NCBI RefSeq assembly: GCF_024763615.1
Contig: NC_077223.1
Span: 48,608,627 to 48,672,626 of the forward strand
Length of the DNA stretch: 64,000 bases
Direction of reading: 5' to 3'
DNA from: Phlebotomus papatasi
Taxonomy: Eukaryota > Arthropoda > Insecta > Diptera > Psychodidae
Every line of letters begins with the position of its first letter. The stretch's first letter is position 1. The position numbers and the translations under genes are program-made. This document shows positions 46,901 through 58,900 of the stretch, one piece after another. The notes beneath the pieces are model-generated. The model did no database searches. It was not told the DNA's origin and saw only the letters and a program-made list of their open reading frames with translations.

Positions 46901-49900
46901 TAATGGTGCACCAAGGTGTACTGGATGATGTGACAGGGGTATTCCACCAGCAGCATGATGACTCAGGTGCAATGGAAGTGGATGACCCACCATAGCAGTA
47001 TTGGAGATCATTGCACTAATTGGAGGTGGTGGGGAAGCTCTTCCTGGATGTCCAGTATTCTCCTTGGCCATTCCACTGCTTGAACTATCACTGCGTACAC
47101 TCAGAGTTGTCGGCGACGGACTCCTTCGTTGACCTCCGGATCCCTGAACACTCGCCTGATGGTGAGAATGTGGAGATGTTGTTTGACTATTGAGTGGATG
47201 TCCAGGTCCACTTAGTGAATCCTGATGTGGTCGATGCAGTGGATGTTGTTGTTGACCAGATGGCGGTAGAAGAGAATTTGTTGGCATTTTGAGAGTAGTG
47301 CCCTGACTAAGGGAAGATGGAACACTGGTTGGTGGCATAGTCAGTGGTTGATGAATTGTCGGTGGTGGTGGTACTGCTGATGGAGATGCTGCGGCACTCA
47401 TTAGAGATGGATGATTGGCCGGTAGCGGTGGTAGGAGACCCGGATGACTTACAATTAGTGAAGATGGTTGCTGTGGTGGAAAATGCGATGCTGTTGTAAG
47501 CGGTGAAATTGTCTGATTTGACAGTGGTGATGAGATACTTCCATGCAAATGCAATGGTTGTGACTGTGAATTGCTATTACTGCTCTGACTATCCTGATTA
47601 GGTGTTGATCTCGATGAGGCATCTAACGGACTCTCTGACGGTGGATACTTCATATTGGATGCATCAAAGGCACCCTTTATAAGATTATCTGCTGAAAATT
47701 GACTCTTCATCATGCCACCACCGCCATCTGGTGGATATTTCATGGAATGCTGTTGATTTTCAGGATTATGACTTTGATTCGGTGGTGGTCCACCAATACC
47801 ATGATACTTCATCATTTGATCACCAAATTTCATCATTGGACTTGGATCATATGGTGACCTAGGGACACCATGTGGTGGTGTTGGACCCGAATCATTAAAG
47901 TGTCCCTTACCCATACCCGGACTGGCTGGTTCACTACCACCATATTTCATACCATCAGCCGGTGGTGGTGTATATTTAATATTTGGTGGGTAAACCTTCA
48001 TATCGGGTCCGGGATAGGAACCCTTTAGCATATGAACGGCATCCGGAGGACCTTGTTGTTGTTGGGTATTTGGTGGCATTTTCAGTGTACTCTCTGGATA
48101 GGGCTTAAGAGCACCTTCGGGATACTTGAGATTCTGCGGTTGATCCATATACGGTTTCATTTCATACTTTATTGGACCATCTGGACCAGTATTTCCATAT
48201 TTTGTGGCATCAATTGGTGTCTGATACTTATGAACATTCCCACTCATATCCGTTGGATACTTCATAATGATATCAGCACTGTATTTCAATGTATCACCAT
48301 ATTTCATTGGATCCTCTTGAACACCAAATTTCATACCATGTGGCCCCATCTCAGTAGGCGGAAATTTAATTGTAGCCTCATACGCCGGCTTCATTTCAGG
48401 ATCATATTTATTGTCCTGAACACCAGTCATCTCATCAATCTGCACCTTACCTTCAGTCTTAATTTCCACCTTACACTTGATATCTTGCGTCTCAGAATTG
48501 ATGTTGGATGTACTGTCCTCCAGGGAATCTTCTCCAGGTTCACGTTTAATGAACATTACATCAGTCTGCGGTGCTGTAGCCGGATCAGATTGAATCTGCT
48601 GCGAAGGTTGTTGATTAAAATCACCCGAAGCTATCCCCTGACCCGGTGGATTAACCTCTTGCTTCATATTGGTAATTTTTGACAGCATCTCCTGCTGCTG
48701 CTGCTGTTGTTGTTGCTGTTGCTGCTGCTGTTGACATTCTTTAGCCGATGACGATGATGTAGAATCCTCATCGGACTTCTTTTCCACACACTTTATTTCC
48801 TCCTCAGAGAGATTCTTTGTCTCACTACTTTCCGTCACAAGAGCCATTGGTTCCTCAGGTTTATTGCTTAGTGATATTGGTTCATCCTCTGGCTCCTTTG
48901 CACCCTGGACATTGCTTATATTAGCGACATCGATAGGTGCTTGAACTGACAGAGGATCTGTGAGTTTTTCATCTATCTCCTTAGGAACACTGTAAAAGAG
49001 ATTTTTTTTATTGTAATTCAGTATTATACTTATTTTTAACAAATTAAATCATTTACTTTAGCAAATTGGCTTCTGGTGATTCTCTGGGATTTTCCACTTC
49101 ATCCAGAACAGACTCTGGACGACTATCAGAATTACCACTTTCAGATGGTGTATCAGAGCGCTTTCTCTTGTCCTTCTCATCACTCTCATCACTAGCGTCA
49201 TTCTGACGTTTACGTCCCTTGTTAGGTGTTTCAGTTTTACTCTTTTTCCTACAAATAACAAAATAATTTGTTAGCTTCATTTTTTTTTAAATAGGTTGTC
49301 GAAGATTCCTATGTTTTGCTCAGCCAAAAGCTCTGGCGTTATCATTTTCTGCAGCAGAATATGCGGCTGAGGTATGGGAAAAATCGACGCATTTAAAAAG
49401 CACACCTGTTACCAAAATATGCTCGTGAGCGGGAATTGCTCCTCTACAAATAAGGAGACAAATCATCTCCAGCAAAGCGATGTCTAAAACCCAAAATAGA
49501 CACAGGGATCGGCTTAAGGATCAGCCCGAAAAGTGAGGATTGGTGTCGATACACTCACGGATCAACCCATAATTTGGAGGATCAGTCTCATCTTCAAAAT
49601 TCACGAGGTATAGTGAAATAACGGGGATTAGGCGACATCAGCGCTAGTGCTGAAAATAAAAAGCTTCACTTTGGGTGTTTTTCGGTGCTTTTCGAAATGT
49701 CAATTGGGTGAAAAAAGATGAAGATAATGCTACGCGGAGGTCTCGGTAGCTCAATAGGCAAATCGTTGGCTTTGTGACGCAGAGGCCCTCGGTTCGATCC
49801 TTGATCGAAGCGCGTCCGGTATTATTATTAATCGTGTCGGAATACTTAATACAATGTAATCATGTTATATTGGTGCTGTTGTATCCCGTGTTGGAAGAAT

Positions 49901-52900
49901 CCGCTAAGTCCATGTGTAGACCGCCCAGGAGCGCCTTCCCCGTGATGTGGATGCTTCTTCCATGCTCCTGATGAAACTCTTCCTCTTGGTGGCGACCAAG
50001 ACAGGAGAACGTGAAGAGCGCTCAATCGTTTGAGAAGCGGTGTCGCAAGACCAAGAGATTATTATTATTAATCGTTTCAAGGTCTAAAATCAAGTTTGTC
50101 TTGCCCAAGAAATCAAATCCCCTGTTTCGCATTAAGCAGGGGACGACGGACAAACACAGAGGTGGGAGGGTGGTTTAGATCACCCCGCAGTAACAAAGGA
50201 TGTCACATTCGGAGAATCTCCATCGTCTCTCGATCGCGCTACGCCGCTTCTCAAACGATTGAGAGACTTCCATGTCTTCCAGTCTTGGTCACCACCAGGA
50301 GGAAAGCCTTCCCTTAGTTCGACAAAATCTGGTCTGAAGCTCTTGCGAGACTTCAGCCTTGCTCTTGGTTTTTTGTGACCGTGGAGAAGATGCCTTGGTT
50401 CGGAAAGAACTTTGGATATCTCTCTACTGGAGATGATTTGTCTCCTCACCCGTGGTGGAGCAATTCCTGCTAAGGGATAGAGTTTGTCCACTGGCGTGCA
50501 CTTTAGGCACCCTGTTACTATACGGGCGGTATCATTAAGAGTGACGTCAACTTGCTTAGCGTGCACCGATCTCTTCCATACTTCAGCTGCGTACTCTGCT
50601 ACGGAAAAAGATAGGGCAAGTGCAGAGGTACGCATCAGTTTTGGCTGAGCTCTCCACTGAGCGTTGACAAGTTTCCGCAGTAAGTTATTTCGCGTCTTGA
50701 TCTTGTTTTTAACATTACTGCAGTGGGTCTTGTACGTAAGAGTTCGATCGAGAGTTACTCCAAGGTACTTAGGCGTGAAATTGTGTTTCAGAAAGTTCCC
50801 CTCCCAACTTACATTCAAGCGACTCGTGACGCAGATGGAAACAACTTACGCCGCCTTCAGACTGGAGGTTTAGCTCACTTCCCAAAGGTCTCAAAAATAT
50901 TAATAACAAGCAATTTTACTGATTTTTCAAAATCTAATGAATTATTTGCCCTTAATATTCAATCCTGAACAACAATTTCCTAAAAAAAATCATGCTTGAT
51001 GAGGAATTAGAGGAGTTAAGCCAGATAGCTAAGCCTTAGGTCTGAAGCCCGTATAACCTCTATTTTAGAGGGATTTGGTTTTAGTTGATTCTCCTTGTAG
51101 AATTTGGAAAATTCCACAAGGCTGATCTCAAGCTGGGACCTGGGACTTCACGTCTTGAAATGTGTTTACCTTAACAGCTAGAGCCAAATCATCTGCGTAC
51201 AAGAAGGCTTTGGAGGGAGACGGCAGTGGCCGATCATTTGTGTAGATATTAAAAAATGTGGGAGCCAGAACACTACCTTGCGGTAGGCCATTTTTTTGCA
51301 GCCTCCATTTGCTTTTCTGACTACGGAACTCAACAAAGAAACTGCGGTTCTCTAAAAGAACCCCAATCATCTGTGCGAGATCGTAGTCGTTTGTCAGATT
51401 GTAGACCTTTGAGAGAAGGATTCTGTGGTTTACTGTGTCAAAGGCTACCGAGAGGTCAACGAAAGGCAACATCTGTGATTTTGCCTTCCTCGAAACCATC
51501 TTCAATAAATTGAGTGAGGTTCAAAACTTGACCGAAGCTGGATTTTCCCGAGCGGTACCCAGCTTGGTCTCCGATCAGCTTGTCCTCTACAGCAGGTGCA
51601 ATCAAAGGATTGCAACAGCATACTTTCAAATATTTTAAAGATTAAGAGAAAATGAGGGGCATCTTAATGGTCCTAGGGTCGACTTATGACAGGCGTGGTG
51701 ACGTCATTTCTCAAACATCGTTTGAAACATGTTGAGAAAAGTGGTTTCCGGGGGATGAAAAGTGAAAATTTTGAGTGGCCAAAAAATCAAAGAATTATAT
51801 ATACTGCTCTCCCTGTGCAGTTCGAACTGAAAAAGAAAATCATACTTGTCTGATTTATTTGGTGTTCGTGGACTTTCAGCAGTTGTGTCCGGTGTTTCAG
51901 AGCCACGTTTTGGCCTCTTGTTGCTCGGCTGATCTTTGGACGACTGCTTATTTCTCGTTCGCATCCTTGTTGGTGATTCGTCACCGAGAAAATCACTTCC
52001 AGCCGGTGTTGATCCTTAAGGAAAAAAAAATTTAAAAAATGCAGTCCAATAAAAAACTTAATATTCCTAACTTACTCTTATTTGTAGCACTTGAATCACT
52101 ATCACATTCACTAGCGTCGTCTTCCGTTAGTGAACTGTTTTCTTCTTTAGAAACAGGTGACGGTCTCTGTTCCTGCTGATAAAGTTAATACCGATTAGTA
52201 TTTTTTAATTTTTTTTTAATAACCATATAAAGAAAATTATCATTTGAAACATTTACCAATAATGGTTCTGGAGCTTCCTCCTTTTTGGCGTTTGGTGTTG
52301 AATTTGTTGCCCTTGTATTACGAATTCGTCTCAATGATCCTTGGCGACGTCGTCGATGTGGACGATTATTATTTGCGCCTGGTGTCTTTTTCCACAAATA
52401 GTAAAATTCAACAAGTTCCGGTGTTTGTTTGTGGGGCAAAAGATCTTTGTGTATACGAAAAAAATTCTTTCCAAATTGACGTAAACCTTTAATAAAACGC
52501 TTTGTTTCGTCCTCAGTCCACTTTTTATCGATACCTTTTGGTACGGGACACTTTACTAATGTCTGAAGAGCTTTCCCAGGATCATACCCTGAGTCATGTA
52601 ACTGCAAAAAAATAATTCATTTAAGAAAGCAAAAAAACTTATCTTTGCCCTTGATAACTTACAACGTCTAATGCGTTTATTGTTGTGTCGTCCCTGCTAG
52701 CAGCTAAACATCCATCCTCGGGTGAGCCTCCATCGCACATACCTATCGTCATATCTATCCCAATTAGCTTCTGTCTCAGCAAACAATCGCCAGGGAAGAG
52801 AAAAAAAGATCAAGATAGCAAATGGATTTACCTTGAAACGCGGCCATTGATCGAGCTGCACGTAAGTACATCATCAAATCACCGTCCAAAACAACACCAG

Positions 52901-55900
52901 GACTCCATCGGGGATCTTCCAGGTCACGGTCAGAGTCCTTGTCGAATTGGTACTTCGAAATTGGTTGATATTCTGGTAACTTGGCCTTCAAGACACCAAA
53001 TGCAAACTCATACAGAGTTAGATGATTTCTTCCAACGTTCTTCATTGACTATTTTCTATTCACTCTCTCTCTCTCTCTCTCTCTCTCCAATATTAACAGG
53101 CTACAAATGCTCAATTCTTTGCACACTCAATAACTCTTTTAGCATAACATTCATTTGTTATTTGTTAATTCATGTTAATATGCGAACTAAATAATACTAA
53201 GAAAAAGCATAATACATTGAATTGCATTTTTTTGTCATAACTAGATTTGCAAAATTCTTCTAGGGAAATAATGTCGGACAGTGCTGAAAATCGGACATAA
53301 TGAAAGACGGAGTATGAAACACTGCTTCAGCTTTTGTGAAGTTGATGAGTTGTTTCTTAAGTGTTCCACTTCAATATAATATTAATAATAAAAGTAATAG
53401 GAGAAGAGTTCATAATTTTGGACAGTTTCGAAATTTGGACACTTTGAGGGTAAAATTGGACACTAAAAATAAATTGATTAAAATTGTGGAAGTTTATTCC
53501 AATATTTGATTAATAATGAATTTTATCTTAATACTTGTTGATCACTAAAACAAGAAGAATTATTGACCAGTATCTTGTGGGATGTCCAAGAAGTGCTAAA
53601 AAGGACACCCAGCTCCTGTTTGCCAACAGATACCTCAAAATATTTCACACAATAACACTTTAAAACACATTTCTCTCAACACGATGTTATTGTAGACACA
53701 TTAAGCTTTCTCAAGAGCCAAAAAAACACTTCCTGGACAATCACAATTCACCAAAATCAGGAAGAATAGGAAAAACTTCCCCGAAAGCAATCTCCCTTGC
53801 TGCCAAATGTCAAAATTATCGGCCATATTGGCAAAAATGTCGCTACCGCTTGGAATTTTGTTACAAGGTTGGTGTCAAAAAGCAAATGGCGGACATTGGC
53901 GGGATAACCTTACATTTGACCTTTAGATTTTTGGGGACGAAAGTACCCATAAAGTTTGAACGAGTTTTTTGAAAATTTAAGAAATAATTGTTTTTCGAAT
54001 TTATGTAATCTGTAATTGTTAGTTATCATATTTATTGGCCCCGGGAGTTTTTTTCTTATTCTGGTCTAAAAATATTTACAAAAAAAGTCAGGATATCTGC
54101 AAGGAAGCAGAAAATCGAAAATTCACGATTTTTGACCAAAAATATCTAAGCTCAGGAGTTAATTAGGATCCTGCAAAAAATATCCTAGATTTGGACATCC
54201 TTATAGTTTGTAATTATCCAGAAGAATCGGATTTTTGTCGATTCTAGATAGTGTAAAAAAAATTGTTGTTTCCATGGGTATCCAGAGTCCCAAAGGAGAC
54301 GAAAGAGTTAAGTGGTGCGAACACCTGATAACGACCCTCAGACACCACTGCATTGCCTTGGCGCTCGTCATGTACTGAGTGACTGACCGAGCAATGAGCG
54401 AATGTCTCACCTCGAGGTGCACGCTATGCTCGTGTGGGACATACCGTTCGCTATGATATAAACTCGATAGGTAAGCTACAGCAGAGGGATTTTACGCTTA
54501 TCGTGGCTTTTCGTCTAACATATTATTTATTATTATATAAAGCAACATAGAATGACATTTGTTCTGCAAAAATGTTTATTGTCATTTCTCTGTGAGAAAG
54601 CGAAATCTATCTAGGGGGAGGCTTTGATGTTTCGCATATACGCTACCATCAAACACTTCGTATTTCTTCCGTATTCCTTTATGAATCTCACATATGGCTA
54701 TATATTTTAATAGCTACTCTTAAATCCCACCTCTCCTGAAAAAATTGGGTGTGTAATCCTTTTTTCCTAGTTTCAGGAAGCAAAAATTAAAAACAGGTGC
54801 AAAACTGTAATTTTAATGTGTAATATTTTGTACAATATTGCACGATTGATATCACTTTTTTGGAAAACTACTATCACAGGATGTAGAGGGGTTATTAGGG
54901 TTTAAATTTGTATAAAAACCTCTTGGAATGAAGAAGGCCGTTTTTGTGGGTGGAAAAAAATTCGCAAACTTGACCCATATTCATCGATCGGATATTAAGA
55001 ATTATTATGTATCGCATAGTGAATCTGGCAACACTATAATTTTAGTGTTCTAACATAACCTCACTTGTGTGTTATGATTTTGATGAAAAATAAATTGAGT
55101 GATATACTAAAAATCTTGTGATTCAATAAAAAAGGTAAGGAAATTGTGTTTAGTTTTGTGATAAAGATGCCACATTTAATTTGTTTTACAAAAGATGGAG
55201 AAACACACTGCGAAAAATAAAAAACTCAGCAGCATTGATGAAACAGTCATGCGCAGGAAGCTCTTCAGGAGGTTGTCCAAAAAAGGCTTAGCCTTAATAA
55301 AGCTGCCGTGATATTCAAAATCCGGAGAAGCACACTGTTCTCGAGACTTAAAAATGTGAGAAAAGAACTAGCTGATTCGCAGGAAGTGCCCTTGATGATG
55401 GGGTTGCAAAATAAGGAAATGGTTAACAAATATGCGGGAAGGCAATTTTTCACTATGCGACAAGAAGAAAACCTTGTTAATTATTTGTTGGCTTCCTCTA
55501 AGGTCAATTTTGGCCTCACCCTACAGCAAACCCGAGAACTGGCCTTCAGTTATGCCATCAGCATTGGCCAAAATGTTTCAGAAAGCTGGAAAACCAACAA
55601 GAGCGCTGGAAAAGCATGGGCCACTGGTTTTTTAAAGAGGCACAGGTGATATCCTAGACAGACTTAAACGGTTTGTTCATTTTTAATACTCACTTTAATT
55701 TTTCTAGTGAACTCTCGCTTCGAAAACCCGAAGCCATCTCTACGGCGAGAAACTGTGGTTTTACGCGAGAAAATGTTCAAATATTTTTGAAAAATCTGCA
55801 AGAAATAATGGAGAGATATCATTTTGATTCTTCAAGGATCTTCAATCTCGATGAGACGGGACTGAGTACAGTCCTCCAGCCACCAAAAGTGGCATGAGAA

Positions 55901-58900
55901 TGTTCATCGATGTTTTTCCCGGACGTCAAGATACAACATAACCTTCAAATTTTCACATACATTTTGGGGTTGCCAAAGTGACACTTTCATGGAATTTGAA
56001 GATCAAAGAAAGAAAATGGTTTCCTAAGTGTATAAAATTATGCCTTTTACAAATCTTCATAAAAGTGATATTAAAAGATATTATTCCTCACATAAACTAT
56101 TTAATCAGATAGACTAGAGTTCCGTCTAAACAATGATGTGTAACTTTTAGTGTCGGGTGCAAAATTTACGGTGAAAATGGGACGTTTTTGAGTGATGTAA
56201 ATTTGTATGCGAAAATAGAAACTTGATTCAACTATCGGACAAATCGCCATTAAATTTTCATTTTCTTCTAGAGAAAAATGTGAGGATTTCCCAGGATTTT
56301 GTGAGATAGGATTTTGAACCTAGTAAGTAAGAGATTTTTTTGGCATAATTGGTGAATTGATACGGTTCGTGTGGTAGTCAGAAAAAATTACTTAAGTTGG
56401 ACATCATTTTTATATGCGAAACATCAAAGCCTCCCCCTACTTGTTTTGTTGTTTCTCATATGCACTTTTAAAAACTTATTTAACAAACAAAAGTAATTTT
56501 GTGTAGACTTTAGTAGGGGAGACCGGGTAGGTTTGGGACAGGGGTAGTGTGGGACAAAGCGATTATTTCATTAATTTTTGAAATAAATGGGATTTAACCA
56601 CTACTCAATCGTAGGCAATATTAAGATGTATCTTGACTAAAAGAATGGATATCCTCAGTTTTATTGTTTTAATTCTATAAACATTTTTTTAAAAATTGAT
56701 AAAAATCGTATATTTTGACGTCTCAGTTTTCCTCTTTGTGTTTTATATCAGCGATATATAATCAAAACTTTTTTATCTTATTAGGTAGCAGTGTAATCTG
56801 GGAACATATTTTTATAAAAGTTTCAGAGATTATACGCTCTTGTTTTTTACATAAAGGTTTTAAATAGCAAAACTACCCGCGGGGATGTTTGGGACACCTG
56901 AAAGGGGATGAATTGGACGTTGATTTTCGACAATATTGTAGGTGGTATGCAATTGTTTATGGTCAAAATGAAGAGTAATGCCCAGTTTCTACTGGAAATC
57001 TCCCTCCTCTTGTGCAAAGTTTACCAGTGGAGCAGATTTCTCTAACTACAGGGACAATTAAACCATCAATGTCTTGGGAATCAATAATTCCTTCTCAGAG
57101 GATATTCGATCTTTGCCCAATCTAGTTAAAAACTATTTTTTTCGAAAATTTCTCGAACAAGTTCTCCAGAAAAGGCAAGGCGAAGGCTAATTCAGAGAAA
57201 TAATGAGAAAACAGGTACAATGCAGTTGTCGTAAAATCAAACAGGAATCCATCAATGAGTTCAAAACTAAGAGTTGCCAGAAAATCTACTCGCCTGAGGA
57301 ATTTGATAATCATGATTGCAATATTTAGAATAAAAAAAGAAAAGAAAGGTAGATGGAAAATAAGAAAATACTTTAAATAATTGATTGACAATAAATGACT
57401 CTACTGTACAAATAAAATTGATATTAATTTCTAAGTATGAAATACAAGATTAAACATTTTTATTTCGATTAGAAATATTTTTAATCTGGTATTTAAAATT
57501 AATTAACGTGTTCCAGTAATACAAATTATGCGAGAAAAAACGGGTCCCAAACATCCTCTTTTGCGTCCCATATTGCCCCACATCGGGGAGGTTTGGGACA
57601 AAGCGTCAAGTAAAATGTTTTATGTTCTCCAAGAAAACTCAGTTGTTTTCCAAGTTCTGTCAAGTACTTTTTATAAAGTCAATACCCATAAGTATCCTAT
57701 AGACCGCATAAAATTGTAATACACTAACGTGGTTTTTTGGAATAGTATCTCAAAGTCAAAACATGAAAAAGTGTCCCATACCTCCCCGGTCTCCCCTATT
57801 ATTATTAATATTGACGATAACGTAGATGCGGGTGACTTTGCACTCGGGGGTTACTACTATATGCCCCTGCTTTACGTAAGCTTTTCTTTAATTCTAGAAC
57901 TCAAGGTTAATGTGAAGGCCATAAGGGCACTAAACCAGTAAAGGACGATTGGGTTATCGGTTACCCAAAAAAAAACATTATTTTTTGTCTACGGCCATTT
58001 AAATAAGTTATGTTTTGCTCTAAAGTCAGAAAAAATTATATTTCTTTTCCTCAATTTTTTATCCTCTCGTCCATAAAGGGTTAAGGATAATCTAAAGAGA
58101 CCATTCTTAAGTCCTACAATTAAAGAAAAACTTACGAAAACCAGGGGTGCAAAATCACCCACATCTACGGTAATATGATAAACAACATATTAAATAAAAT
58201 CATTTAGAATTTAGACAGTTATAGAGCAAACAGGCGATTTACGCACAATTTTAATTAAGAAAAACCCGACACATCCAAGCACAAAGAGTTATTTTGTGAA
58301 CCAAAGAAATCAGCAAAGCTAATCACACACAATAATATTCTAATGATGATTATGAAATGATTCTCTGTGAGTAACAAGTGATGATGGTAACAAGGGGTAT
58401 TTCGTTTTTTTTTAATAGAGAATTAAATAATAAACAAATAAAATTATATACAATAAATTTAGGATCATAGAATTAAAAACAAAATATAATTAATGTATTG
58501 ACTACACTGAGAGAAAATTTAAATATTTAAAAACTACTACATTTTTTACGGCTAAACTTAATTTCCACAAAACGAATTCATTCCGACGAAAAAATTGTTA
58601 TTCTAAACAAAAAAGCATAAAAACTTGATAAAACACAAGATGGACTTCAAAACTAATTGACATCCCAATTGAGTGATTCAGCTAAGTAAAAAACGTAAAA
58701 CCCACTTATAAGCTCAAATAAGATAATGATAGATCGGAATTTTTAACAAATTTCGACCGCACCAAACCGATTTGCTGGACGCAATTCTTTGCACCCAAAT
58801 TTGATTTGAAGAATATTTTCCTATAAAGAATATTAACCACTACAAATGTATCTGTCACCGGTGTACCTGCTTCAACTGATTTGAATTCAGAGGATCAGCA

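Noticed and set aside
48032..48682. 216-codon plus-strand frame
   Set aside because: Exactly antisense to Atrophin exon 8; its residues (many Ile, Trp, Leu, His) are what complementing a Pro/Lys/Tyr-rich frame gives.
49738..49815. A functional tRNA gene
   Set aside because: Only the A and B boxes fit; stems do not pair properly and the sequence continues into a SINE body.
52776..53045. Atrophin starting at the ATG at 53,045
   Set aside because: The exon is entered in phase at 52,985 after a CTTGAAG acceptor, and GEIRVGPGHQ from the 60.2-kb exon completes the ELM2 start; the extra residues have no family likeness.
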